Source of the DNA: JAHJQZ01 sp963676075
GTDB taxonomy: Bacteria > Pseudomonadota > Alphaproteobacteria > Rhizobiales > Devosiaceae
Assembly (NCBI GenBank): GCA_963676075.2
Contig: CAXXNZ010000025.1
Coordinates: 62,001 to 126,000 of the forward strand
Direction: 5' to 3'
Length of the DNA: 64,000 bases
Shown: in pieces, positions 12,201 through 23,801 of the stretch
Position numbering within the stretch: position 1 is the first letter of the stretch
Layout: each line of letters begins with the position of its first letter
Translations under genes and position numbers: made by a program
The notes under the pieces: generated by a model
What the model was told of the DNA's origin: nothing
The model's input: the letters and a program-made list of their open reading frames with translations, nothing else
Databases searched by the model: none

Positions 12201-15200
12201 GATGCTTTGTAAAAAAGTATTGATTTATGATGATATCAAGCACTTTTTACTTTCAAGTAATAATATTCCATTTAAATTTAAAAAACCCTATCTTCGTGCG
12301 CTATTTTAAATCTATATTACCAAACAAGAAGAGGAAAATTTAGAATTTAAAATTTCTGATATGATTTAAATTTTAAAATCAATTGTGCTTTCGGATCTTC
12401 AATCATACCCACTTTATGTAGCTGGAATTGTCTCTTTAAAAGGAATTCAAGGTATTTTTGTTTTAGAGTTCGATTATTTTAAAAGACGAAGAATAAAAAA
12501 AAGAAGTCTTGCAAGAAAGGGATAATATTAAAAGAGTCATGCAATAATTTTTAAAAGGACCAAATAAGCGAGGGTAATAATAAATAGAATAAAAGCTAGG
12601 CGAAGATGGAAATCAATAGCAATAATCATCGAAACAAAATTAACGACTCTTAGAAGACCCAGAGGAATACTGGCAGTATTTATATTCAGGACAAACATGA
12701 AATAATACTCGTGATGGCCTGATTCATTTTATTTTGGATTGCTTTTTTGAAATGGTTAAACGACCTCTTTGGAAAGTGAATGAAAAAGTAATTATTATTA
12801 TTCTTGGAATTTTATTTTAAGGAATGCGATTAAACATTGAAAGAATATCTTGGATTAGTGAAGGAAAATTTAGAAAAATTGTATCTTGCATTGTAGAAAA
12901 TGTAAGAAATATGTGGAATACAAACGTGTAAAGTTAGGTTGCAGGAGTATTGCACAGTTATCCATGAATGCATAACAAAGTTTGTTTTTAATAATTATTA
13001 CAATTAAAAAGAATTAAATCTGAGAAAGTTTCAAAAGCAGGAAAATATTTTAAAATTCGTAAAAACATAAACGGAGGAGCTATTTAAATCGAACAAGGTA
13101 TAGGTGATGATGAGGCGTAGTCATTTTAATCTACTCAATAGGACATGTTCGAACTAGCAAAAATTACTCAGAAAAAAAGTATTGAATCCAATCTCATAAC
13201 CTTTTTGATTCATTAACGATTAACAATTGATGATTTTCCGTAACTATTTTATGTGTAACACAATTTTATTTCTAAAAAAGACTTTGAGGATCAGGTAAGT
13301 CATTATTAACTCAAAAATGATTAAAGATTAAAGCAATGTTTTAAAAAATTCCAAATTTAACCACTGAAGAATAATATTTATTATTATTAGAATAACTTGA
13401 TTCTTCGTGGTTCTAAAATAAAAAGATCGATTTATTAAAAGTCAAAGCTAGTTTGCAAAAGTTATTCTACTAAGAAAATGAATTATAGAAAATCGAGGAC
13501 CCCCATAAAGAATAAATAAGCAATTATTTAAAAAAATAGAAATTTATCTCTTTTATTTTAAAAAAATGTTTCAAAAATTACACTTCAATGAATAAAAAAA
13601 ATGAGGATAATAGTAATAAAAAGAAAAAGAAGGTAATGCAAGTGACTTAAATAATGGCGATGACTTAATTGATTTAGAAATAAATTCTGAAATTAGATAA
13701 CTCAAATGAACAATTTGTTACAACTCTGTAAAATATGCTTAAAATTTTTAATGATAATCACTTCTCAGTAACTCTTTTTTTCTTTTACAACAAATTATTT
13801 AGATTTATCTCATTAGACTTTTAACTGAATTTATAATTCCTTTTGAAAAAAAATAAAATAAAGCACCAAAATATAAAAAATATCTTCATTAAATATAAAT
13901 GGTAAACCTATATTCCCTTTTCAAATAATTTAAATTTTAGAAATTTGTTGAATCAGGAGTTATTACTTTTGCTCTATCGTTATTAACTTAAGATTTGGCT
14001 ATTGAGAATAATATTGAAATAATTGATCTATTGCTTTTAATAATTTCAGGTGGTAGAAATAAAGTTTAACAACCAAATTAAAACTTTAATTTATTGATTT
14101 TTTTAGATTCAAAATAAAGTGCTTGATATCTTCATGGATAATTAGAATTTATCTTTAATTCATAAGTATATTTAATTTAATTATTACTATCTGGATAAAT
14201 TTATAAACGAAAATCGAAAAAAAAAGTGTGAACCAAATAAGCAAATCAACCCTGAAAGATATTATTGTAGTTTAAAGTTGGCTTTGCTGGTTGAAAGAAT
14301 TTTGGCAATGTTGAAATAGTTATGTGAATAAAATTTTAGTGGATTCTAAGTAAGAAATTTTCTATTAGTTTCTATAAATTTTATTTAGAATTATTTGAGA
14401 TTTTAACCAAATTTTTAAGAATCAGATAAATATGTTTCCACTAATTTATTAAAAGGACTTTTGAATTTAATAAGCAATCTCAACCCTCTCAAATTTTTAT
14501 AAAGTGAAGACCAAGATGATGATGATGAACAAAGAATTAGCAAACTTAAACAATCTGAGATTTCAATTATCAACTAAACATTGGATACTATTACAGAACT
14601 TTGTAGTGGTCCTAATATAGAAAATTAGTTAGTCGTTTGTAAATCATTTTATTGTTTTTTCAAATAAAATCGTTAGGTAATGATAGGAGGTTCTTATCAG
14701 CTATTGAAGAAAAAATTTTAAGTAAATTTGATATTAAAGAAGGAGTGAGAAACTAAAAACACAGTGAATTTTTTAAGGAATCCATTGAAGTAATTGATTT
14801 GTTTTATTTTAATTAATTAATTAATATATTAGTTATTGCTTACGTTGGTCGTTGGTAATAAAACAAGTGAAAGTTTTTGTAATTTAGTGGAATAAATTAA
14901 AGTTGAAAAGCTAGCGAATTTTATGTATCTAACCTACTAAGAAATAATTAAAAAAGATAAAAAGGCTATCTTTTTAGAAATTATTAATGAACAAAATAAT
15001 ATAGAAATTATTGATTGGATAAGGACAAGTTTTTTTTTTATTTTTCAATAGTAATTATAAAGGCTTTAATATTTTTATTTTCCTTACAATAATCAAAGAG
15101 GAAATTCCAGATAAACTTACATTTTTTCCACCAATATCTATTGAAGCTTTAAGAAAAAAATGGTTAATGGAAAAACGTCTCTTTAGAGAAAGAAAAAAAA

Positions 15201-16990
15201 GTGTCGCCCGTATATATCCAAGTTAAACTGTATCTGTTCCCAAGGAGCCGATTAATTCTTAATATCCTCAATCTGAGAGCAAAGGGAAATTCTAATCTGT
15301 GTTCAAAGACACTGCATTTGATGCTGGTAATTTAGCAGGCGATGATTTTTAATTTGCCAATCGTTTTAAAAGATATTATTATTAAGAACTTTAGAACCTA
15401 GCAGCTTATTAATTTTATAATAGTTAAATGGGAAGAGTAGAAATCAAAAAAGGAGAGGATATTTAAAAGATTTATTTTTAAAAGCCATTTTTAAGCAAGT
15501 TTATAACCCCAAATATTAAGGAAAGTATAATTTATAAAGTCAACAGAGCTTCAAGCTAGGAGTAAATTGAATGGTTTTTAAAATAGATTGGAGGTTATAT
15601 GACCGAAATGCGTCACAAACAAAAATTAGCAAAATGGAGAGTTTTTAACTTTTTTGTACTTAATTGGCGCTACTTGAAAGATATTTCATTTTTACTTGTG
15701 GTCTTTATCAATATTTTGATCCTGATTGATTACAAACAAGGATAATAAGAAGTCACTGGTTTCTTTAATTCAGTAAATCAAATGTTCATTTATTTCTTTG
15801 ACTTTATTTTATTATTCTTAGTATTACTTATGTTTAATTGGCACTCTAAATGGTTGTGGTTGTATTTTGTATTATAGAGAGATACCCAATAGAGGTTTAT
15901 AAATTTACAGATAATTTATCCTCAAAACTCGACTTAAAAAAAAAAGCTGGGTTTTATAATTTTCTTTTATTAATACTTGTATTTAAGATTGTTTAATCAT
16001 AGCAACCTAAGCTAATTTAATTTATTAGATTACCTTTTAAGCAAGTATAAATAATACTATTTATGGTTGACAGGAAAGGCCAAAGTTTTAAAAATATTTT
16101 TTGATTTTGATAATATTTATAACTTTATTTATATGGGTATAATAACAATTTTAATTCTTTATACTTTTTGTAGTGATAACCTTTCTCGCTTTAATGGAAC
16201 CTTTATTTTACTCAATTATCCTGCTAGATATTATCAAACGATCAAAATCACTTTAAACAATCATTTAATCTGTCACACAAAACATTGCTTCATTGATGAA
16301 AACAGCTCTTCTAGGAATTGTTATCATTTACCTTTATTCAGTTCTTGGATTTTTATATTTGCATGATCTTTACAATGACTCCGAAGATGCTGACAGCAAT
16401 AATTATGCCTCCTCTTTAAAATTAGCCTTTTCATCAACATTGAATAATGGTTTAAGATATGGTGGTGGTATTGGAGATTCTATATAAAATCCAGCTTATG
16501 GTAAAGATAATTATTGGAATTTTTGGATTTTTTCCCTTTCATTTTTTATTATTGTCAATGTCCTAATTATTAATATAATCTTTGGTAATAATTATTATTA
16601 TTGATTACTATTATTAGGTATTATTATTGATACATTTGGGGAATTAAGAGATGAACGCCAAGAAATGGAAAAAGCAATTGAAGAGAAATGCTATATTTGC
16701 GGAATAAGCAATTATGAATTTGAAACTAAGTTTAACTTTAACTTGAGATTAAATAGTTAATATTTCTTAAAAGGGGTGAAGGATGGTTCAAGCACATATA
16801 CCTTGAACATAATGTCTATCATTATTTAAACTTTTTCATCTACTTGGAAAAAAAAAGCAAAGATGAATACTCATCAATTGAATAATATGCCTATAAGTTT
16901 AAAAATGATAGTAGAATTATTCCAATTCAATAAGCACTAAGTTTACCTTATACGTTAGAAAAAGAAGAAACAGAAGAATCAAATTAATGA
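6212..16990 (+). CDS. Inositol trisphosphate receptor / ryanodine receptor-type calcium release channel
   Basis: A 10.8-kb gene with many small introns encoding a protein of roughly 3000 aa. The order matches IP3 receptors: an N-terminal Ins145-type domain (KIGDIVYLE..LGDGIASNKLYLQ) near 6670-6860; MIR domains near 7030-8030 (GESVVFGEQIQLKH, SLWEI, IKNVATGLFLAVG); RIH repeats; an RIH-associated motif LDTITELCSGPNIENQ near 14,580-14,630; transmembrane segments from about 15,650; S5 LLDIIKRSKSLQTII near 16,220; the selectivity filter GLRYGGGIGD near 16,450; the post-S6 helix IIIDTFGELRDERQ; and a C-terminal zinc site CYICG..HIYLEHNVYHYL. A 44-nt intron restores this last motif. In-frame UGA at 7213-7215 lies where animal IP3 receptors have the Trp of GSW. 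It should be an endomembrane Ca2+ release channel. I cannot confirm that it binds IP3, and the exon map between 8 and 15.5 kb is not fully resolved. Confidence 0.9.
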
Positions 16991-17108
16991 CCTTATTAAA
17001 ATCATTAAAGTAATATCTAAAAATTTAATGTTTTAAAATTAATTTTTTATTCAAATTTATTAATATTAACATGATTTTTATATTAATTATCAGAATTAAT
17101 AAAAATTA

Positions 17109-17920
17109 ATGTAATTTTAAAATATGGAAAGCAGAAGCATTAATCGGCTCTTTAATCATTTTTTACCTGTTGATACTTGTTGTTGTGGATGCTCAGTAGA
17201 TTTTGGCTACAAAGCAATTATTTTTTTACAAGCAATTTCAACTTTCTTTTATCTAATCGAAGGTATTAAAATATTTTTGAAATATTTTGTTTAGTAATTG
17301 TTAATGAAGAGATTCTAGGCGTAATTTTAGGAATTGGATCTGCAATTTTAGTTTACAATGGGATTCATGGAATTCATAAAAAACAAAATTTTGTGATGTA
17401 TTTCTGGCTTATGAAAATTTTATTTTTCATTTAACTTATTTGGTTAGTTTTTGTTTTAATTTTGTGTATCCTTTTGATTTTTGGCTTGGTAACTTATGAA
17501 AAAACAGATACTGATTAAATGACAGGATTGATTATAGTAATTGGTGTTGTCTTAATCCTTGAATTTTGAATTTAACTTTATTTGATGATTATAATACATT
17601 CGTATTATGTGAAAAATTATGATAATGAATAAATTGCTCCATAAACCATAATGGATTCACAACCTTATATCAATTAGAATACTTAATTTTATACTTAATA
17701 GATGTAAGCTAATCTACCATTAAGTTTATCAAATTAGCCAAATTTTTAAGCTCCAACTTATATTGCTCATGAGTCCTTAAATACTTCAACTGAAACAAAT
17801 TAGTATCCTTTACCTTCACAATAACTAATGGAACAATAAGGCTAAACCACAATGATAATGCCTTTTCAAAATTAACAGACCAACTAATATGAATATGCTT
17901 AACAAGTCAAATAAATTTGA
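17109..17920 (+). CDS. Tetraspan membrane protein, tandem copy 1
   Basis: Predicted 259 aa with one 32-nt intron (17263-17294). It has a short N terminus (MQFQNMES), a Cys cluster DTCCCGCS just before the first membrane segment, four hydrophobic segments, the conserved motif LILIHSYYVKNYDNE-type after the fourth, and a Gln/Pro/Asn-rich cytosolic-looking tail. The layout recalls LAPTM4/DUF4728-type four-span endosomal proteins, but this is only a resemblance. The start at 17109 is chosen because the upstream ATG and its 15 nt are conserved in all three copies, and copy 3 has lost the second ATG. UGA at 17567-17569 encodes residue 143; copy 2 has Leu (TTA) there, so read-through is required. 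Confidence 0.72.
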
Positions 17921-18023
17921 AAATAATTTCTCAATTCAAAACTAAAACAAATAAATAATTTTAAAATTTAAATTTAAATTCCTAATTGCAATTTATTATT
18001 ATTTTTAGAGAATTAAAAAATTA

Positions 18024-18838
18024 ATGTAATTTTAAAATATGGAAAGAAAAAAAATTAATCGGCTCTTTAATTATTTTTTACCTATTGATACATGTTGTTG
18101 TGGATGCTCATTAGACTTTGCATTCCAAGCAATTATTTCTTTACAAACAATTTCAACTTTCTTTTATTTAATCGAAGGTATTTTTAGATTTTTTAATATT
18201 TTTGTTTAGTAATTGCTAATGGATATCTACCAGGCATCATTTTTGGAACTGGATCTGCAATTTTAGTTTACAATGGGATTTAGGGACTTCATAAAAAAAA
18301 AAATTTTGTGATTTATTTCTGGATTATGAAAATATCATTTTTCATTGAAATCATTTTGTTAATTTTCCTTTTTCTTTTTTGTATCCTTATGCTTTTTGGG
18401 TTGAAAGTTTATTTAAAAGAGCCTGAGTCAATGATAGGAGTGCTTTTAATACTTTTTGCTGCCTTTATCCTTGAATTTTTAATTCAACTTTATTTGATGA
18501 TTTTAATACATTCGTATTATGTCAAAAATTATGACAATGAATAAATTGATCCACAAGCCATGAATTCACAACTTTATATCAATTAAAATCCTTTGCTTTA
18601 TCATTAATAGATGTAAACTAATCTACCTTTAAGCTTACCAAATTAGCCAAATTTTTAAGCAACTTATATTGCTCATGAGTCCTTAAATACTTCAACTGAA
18701 ACAAATTAGTATCCTTTAGCTTTACAATAATAACTAAGGGAACTACAAGGTTAAACCACAATGATAATGCCTTTACAAAATTAACAGACCGACTAATATG
18801 ATAGATCATAATATGCTTAACAAGTTAAATAAGTTTGA
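18024..18838 (+). CDS. Tetraspan membrane protein, tandem copy 2
   Basis: Predicted 260 aa with one 32-nt intron (18178-18209) in exactly the same place and phase as copy 1. It is nearly collinear with copy 1 throughout, including intergenic and 5' flanking bases, so the duplication is recent. It has the same DTCCCGCS cluster, four membrane segments, HSYYVKNYDNEQ motif and Gln-rich tail. It contains no in-frame UGA before the terminal one at 18836. Function unknown. Confidence 0.72.
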
Positions 18839-19059
18839 AAATCCCAATTCAAATAAAATACAATAAATAAATTTAAAATTTAACTTTAAATTCATAATTA
18901 CGATTGTTATTGGATTTATATAAAAATTTAAGTTTTTATAATATAAAAAAAGTAAACACATTTTTATGTCTTTAAATGATAAAAAAATATTATTTTAAGT
19001 GTTTTTATAATAAAAGTAATTAATTCTAATCTAAAAAAAAATTATTTACAATTCAATTA

Positions 19060-19728
19060 ATGTAGTTTTAAAATCTAGAAAGAAATAAAATCAATCGGCT
19101 CTTTAATCTTTTTATACCTGTTGATTCTTGTTTTTGTGGAATATCACTTGAATCTTCTTGCCAAATTATTATAATTTTATAAGCAATTGGTGCAGTTGCT
19201 GATTTATTCTTAGGTATAAAATTGAATTTAAATATTTTTAAAGTTATCTATTTTTTCTCTATATGGCAATTACTAAGTGAAATAGGATTAATAATATTAA
19301 TTTACTATGGATAAACAGGCCTTAAAAGCTAGTCAAACTTTAAAATTTATTTGTGGATGATGAAAATTTTATTTATTCTTGGAGGAATTATGATAATTTG
19401 CGGTCTTGCCTTCGCTTTGTTCATACTTTGTGCTTTTGCAGTTTATCAAACTTCAAATCATGAAAGCTAGATGTTTCTTGAAGTTTGTATTGCTTGTGGA
19501 GTTTATTCATTAATTCAAATTTATTGCTTAATTTTAATACATTCGTATTATGTCAAAAAATATGATAATGAGTAAATTCATGAAGTTATAGATACATCAT
19601 TTTATCCTAATTAATAGCCTTTAGTTTATGGTTAATAACTTTAAACTAATTCACCCACAAATCAAGCAAATTAGTCAGACCTCTAAATGCCTCCTGTACA
19701 AACCCTTGTTTATGGCGAATAAGTATGA
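19060..19728 (+). CDS. Tetraspan membrane protein, tandem copy 3 (diverged, shorter tail)
   Basis: Predicted 212 aa with a 30-nt intron (19214-19243) at the position used in copies 1 and 2. The second ATG of the other copies is CTA here, so translation must begin at the upstream ATG at 19060 (MQFQNLERNK). The Cys cluster is reduced to DSCFCGIS. The four membrane segments and the ILIHSYYVKKYDNEQ motif are kept, while the Gln-rich tail is about 45 residues shorter. It appears to be the oldest of the three copies. It ends at UGA 19726. Confidence 0.68.
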
Positions 19729-19865
19729 AAAATAATTTTTATACTCATATTAAAATACAATATAAATAAAAATTTATTTTAAACAATTAATAAAATAAAA
19801 ATTTAATTTAAAAAATAAAAGCAATTTAATTCCTACAACTATATTTTTTTTTAATTATAATAACT

Positions 19866-20616
19866 TCAGTTCTCATCGTTATTTTCTATAAGCAAAGCTT
19901 TGACAGTTTCAAAATCTATTTCATTGGCTTATCCACCAAGACTTTCAAAAATCAAATCTTTATCAGGAATTTCCATATTAATTTCTTGTTTCAATTATTT
20001 AACAGAAAAAATAAACTAAATTTTTCTACTAAATCATCAAACTACTCTCTAGTTATTATTTAGCTTTCAGAATTATTTATTAATTAAAATATATGCTAAA
20101 TTTCATCTTCCTAGAATGCGTAATCATTGAAAAAAATGTACTTTAAAAAAGTTCAGTTTAAATAATTCTGAAAATTCTGTTTCATCATATTCATCTACAT
20201 CTGAATTCTCAAGCGTTTTTATCAGTAATTAATAGGTGGATTAGGTCTCTAAATATCATTATTATTCTACAAAATTAACCAGACATTCTCAGATTTTCTA
20301 AAAATTCTTATCGATTGACTGAATTGTTTTCATTTTTAAAAGTATTAAAAAGTTCATTGATATATTAAACTTCAAACATTAAAATTACAATATTTAGAAC
20401 CATTATCACTAATTGATGAATAATTGTTATCGCCATCATTGGAAATCATTTGATTATATTATGGAACTACTAAAATGTATTGTTTTATCTATTTTGTAAT
20501 AAAAAAGGAACCTTTATTTAGTTCTGAGTTATCTAAAGAAGGACTGTTTAAAATTTATTATTGTTCCTTTTTGATTTAAATTAAAAATATTTGCTTACCA
20601 TAAAATTTGATTGCAT
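19866..20616 (-). CDS. Small EF-hand-like (degenerate calmodulin-type) protein
   Basis: About 190 aa after removing four introns, including one of 42 nt and one of about 59 nt near the 5' end. The C-terminal 80 residues read FQEDEIQHIFQLINNSESQIITREQFDDLVEKF and then a second half ending with an acidic helix ENNDEN. The helix-loop-helix pattern with Ile and Glu/Asp at the expected loop places looks like an EF-hand pair whose first loop has lost several Ca2+ ligands. Two in-frame UGA codons (IWECL and QQWYLE) are read as Trp. The terminal UGA is at 19866-19868. The 5' exon is Ser/Asn-rich. Function unknown; a Ca2+-sensor-like adaptor is a guess. Confidence 0.55.
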
Positions 20617-20918
20617 TGCCTTTAATTTTAAAACAAACAAATATAATTATTAATAATTATAAAATAGTAAAATAATAATGAATTTAATAACATTATTTGA
20701 AAACAAATAAAAATTATTGTGATTCACTTCCTAAATATTTAATAAATAATAATATTTTGTATAACAGAATAAAAACATTTAAAATTTAAATAATTAAATG
20801 AAAAATGAAAATTATTCGTTTAATTACAAAATTTTTTTATTTTAGCATAACGGCTATCTAAAACTTATCTTAAAAATTAATAATTGATTGAATTTTTTTT
20901 TAGAAACGAATAATTATT

Positions 20919-21881
20919 ATGTCAGTCTTAGAAAGTTTTCTCTTTTATTTAAAAAGTGACTGCTATTATAGAAAATTTGAAGCATTATTTGGTCAATAAG
21001 TATAAAACTTAACCTTTGTAGGAATCTATCTAGAGATTGATGACAAAGGTAGCACAAATTTTGAACAAAATTCTAAAATTTGATTTAGTAAAATTTCAAG
21101 TCGAAAATATCTAAAGAAAATGACCCCGAAGCGAGGAGAACTTCAATCCACCCTACGAAGAAATTAGTGGTAAACTTAACTTTTAAATTTTTTTCTTACT
21201 TTTCATTACTTTTAGCATGCGAGTTTGAAAAAATAAATCAGATAAAAATTTCCCAAAAAAATTTCCAAGTTGAAATAAGAAAAAATCAAAGGGGAAAATG
21301 CTAAAAAAAAATAATAACTCAATGAAGAAAAATTGGGTGAATATTTAGACTCATCTTAATAAAAAGCAGAGGAAGCTATCCCTTAGCAATTATTTTTTCC
21401 TTTTTAATAATAATTATGCCAAATAAACCAAAATATGAATTAGAACATAATATATCCTATGCCACAATTAGATTAATCTTAAGAACTTTATGCTAATTTG
21501 AGTTAAGTTTATGACTAAAAATAAAGAATTCTTCTCTAAATTTAATAAATTTAACAAGTTTTAAAAACAGATTAAAATAAATTAAATAAGAAAGAATAAG
21601 AGTATTGTTAGAATATTATAGAATGGCTTAATTCCTAACTGGATTAACTTAAAAGCATTGAAATTTAGTAAACAGCATTTTATAATGGACTTTATAACAT
21701 AGTGAATCAAAATAATTTTTAATACTAATCAAATTATATTAATGTTATTAATAACCCTTCTATGCCAATTAATTTAATTCAGAATTATCCATCCTATATT
21801 TAGTTATTTCCTGTTGAACCTAATTAAAGCCAATAAAGTGAGTTACAGCCTAAGAGTGAAATAAAATTTGAATAAAATTGA
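20919..21881 (+). CDS. Gln/Asn-rich coiled-coil protein, 5' exon structure unresolved
   Basis: The 3' exon (about 21,215-21,881) is a solid frame. It holds a Lys-rich helical stretch (KISKLKQEKIKGENAKKK), a long Gln-rich heptad-like region and an Asn/Pro-rich tail ending IKFEQN before UGA 21879. The upstream part also looks coding, but in a different frame (helical, then EENFNPPYEEIS). At least one intron near 21,170-21,215 joins the two, and I could not find splice sites that satisfy both frames. Either a start near 20,919 with extra short introns or a sequencing indel is possible. It is not recognised as a known family. Confidence 0.4.
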
Positions 21882-21948
21882 ATAAAATAAATATAGTTTT
21901 TAACACAAAAAAATTTGTAAAGTTGTTATTAATAAATTCAAAATAATT

Positions 21949-22630
21949 TCATTTACTCTTTTCATTATTACTTATTTTTCTTTTTTAAAACTAACTTTTA
22001 TTTCCTTTAATTTGTTGAGACGTAGATAAAACAGAATGTCCTAATTAGGAAGGGTTTTATGAAAGTTAACTCGAACTAAATTGTATTAAATAACTAAAAA
22101 AAGTTATTTAAAACTTTTAATTAGCAATATTTTAATCCAGCTATTCTTCCAATTTATCAAATTTTTATTTTAATTTCGCTATTTCAAGATCTTTTGTATT
22201 TTTTTAAAAAATTTTATCAACTTTTTTTATTTCGTTATTTTCTTTCTAAATCAATTATATTTTGAAAATTTTAATTTCTTTACTTAAATATTAGCTTACA
22301 ATTTCTTTGAAAATTTATCTAATTTGTTTAATTTTTACCTTAATTCTGACGAAGTTTTCTACAAAAACAAACATAAAAATTTAAAAATTGATTAAAAAAA
22401 ACTTAGTTAGTATTATTTAGTTTATTAATTCCCTCGTTTGGATTAAACATAAGTTCATTAAATGCAAATTATTATTTTAAATATTATTATTCTTTATTAT
22501 TTTTATCATTTATTTTTTCATTTTAGATTTTTTATGATGATGATGGAATTGAAATAAATTTATCAATTGCGAAATCCTCAATTTTTAAAACTTCGCTTGT
22601 TTCTTTTACTTCTTGTTTTATTGGTTCCAT
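21949..22630 (-). CDS. Coiled-coil protein of unknown function
   Basis: Reading from 22630 gives MEPIKQEVKETSEVLKIEDF, a Ser/Asn-rich segment, then a long heptad-patterned helix (KLNKLDKFSKKLQ, DLEIAKLKQKFDKLEEQLDQ) and a Ser/Gln-rich tail. Three introns (about 37-44 nt) are needed to keep the frame, including one near 22,090-22,130. The last exon ends KRKISNNEKSK at UGA 21949-21951. The heptads suggest a dimeric or structural protein. It converges on the preceding plus-strand gene with only 67 nt between stops. Confidence 0.6.
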
Positions 22631-22949
22631 TTATTAAAGAGATAAATTAGATTACGATTGCGATATTTGAAAATTCTTAGATTCTTCAAGAGTTTAATTT
22701 TAGTTTTAAGGTATACTTACATGCACAAATGAATTATAATTGAATAATTCATTGAATAATTGGGTTTAAAATTAATTTATATTCATAATTTCTATGATCG
22801 TTAACAAAACAGAATTTAAAATAATAAAATAAAAAAGTATTAATTCATTTAAAAACTATTTAAATTAAAATTATTGTGCTATTTTTTTTTATCTTTAATC
22901 AGAATAATCAATTTATTATCTATTTTTCAATAAAAATAGTGTGTTTTAA
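22631..22949. promoter_or_regulatory. Divergent intergenic region
   Basis: About 320 nt between two divergent start codons. It must contain both promoters. I see only A/T-rich sequence with no recognisable box, repeat or RNA gene. Confidence 0.4.
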
Positions 22950-23700
22950 ATGTCGCTTTCAAAACATCATCTCGAACTAAACAAAGTTTTAAGCAAAGTT
23001 TCGTTATAAAATATCAAAGAAATAATAAGTTATCTTGACAATTTTGAAATGGATCCTTAAGTTGTTTCTATAATAATAATTTATTATTAGATTGAAGTAA
23101 ATTTATATACTAGTGAAATAGCTTGCTTTCATTTACTTGCATATTTGATAGATTGGGATCTAGTTAATGCTAGATTTTTATGAAAGAGATAATCAGTTGA
23201 AAAATTAATTTATATTTAAATATTTTTAAATTTAGAAAGAAATTAAATCATATTAGCCATTAATAGTTATTTATGAAAATCTGAAAACAATTTGGGTTAA
23301 AAATTATAAGAATGCACTCAAAGAAATAAAAGAATCCGTATAAAAACTAAATCAATTAAAAGCTAACTAAACTCTTATAAACATGATGAAGCTATTTTAT
23401 GAATCCAGTCAGAAATAATTATTATAGATAATTGCCAAAAATTATTCAGTAATAGGTGTCTAAGAGTTTGCTTAGTTTTTAAATATCAAGTTAATTTTAC
23501 TTTTTTTATTACAATTATTTTAAAGAGAAGAATAAGCATAAAGTTAAATAAAAGAATTAGGATGGAAACTCAGTGGAGATAAAAATTAATTTATTTAAAT
23601 TGACCCTAAATATTTATTTAAGCTTAAAGAAAATGATATGCAGAAACAATAATTAGGACAGATTACTGATATTGTTAGTTTTATGGAAACTCTTTATTGA
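22950..23700 (+). CDS. COP9 signalosome subunit 8 / proteasome PSMD8-family protein
   Basis: Predicted 224 aa with introns 23196-23235 (40 nt) and 23490-23525 (36 nt). It is helical throughout, with the family signature DWDLVNARFLWKR (human CSN8 has NNARYLWKR) and a C-terminal winged-helix-like section (GVQEFAQFL, KELGWKLSGDKNQFIQI). The length is close to that of CSN8 (about 209 aa). The Trp of ARFLWKR is UGA at 23181-23183, residue 78, which is one of the best proofs of the code. It should act in a PCI-type complex, the COP9 signalosome or the proteasome lid; CSN8 is favoured by length. Confidence 0.8.
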
Positions 23701-23801
23701 AAGTAAAAATTCCTTCCCAAAAACAAAATAAAAAAAATAAGTTTAATTTCCCCTATAAAAAAAGAATTTTAATTTGAAATTATAATTTTTTATTTTGTTT
23801 C

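Larger units (their letters stand above)
17109..19728 (+). repeat. Tandem array of three paralogous genes
   Basis: Three head-to-tail copies of one four-span membrane protein gene, with spacing of about 100-220 nt. Copies 1 and 2 are almost identical in long blocks on both sides of the intron; copy 3 is clearly more diverged. The 5' flank around each start (AATTAATGTAATTTTAAAAT-like) is conserved in all three, which suggests a shared promoter or leader element. Confidence 0.85.
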
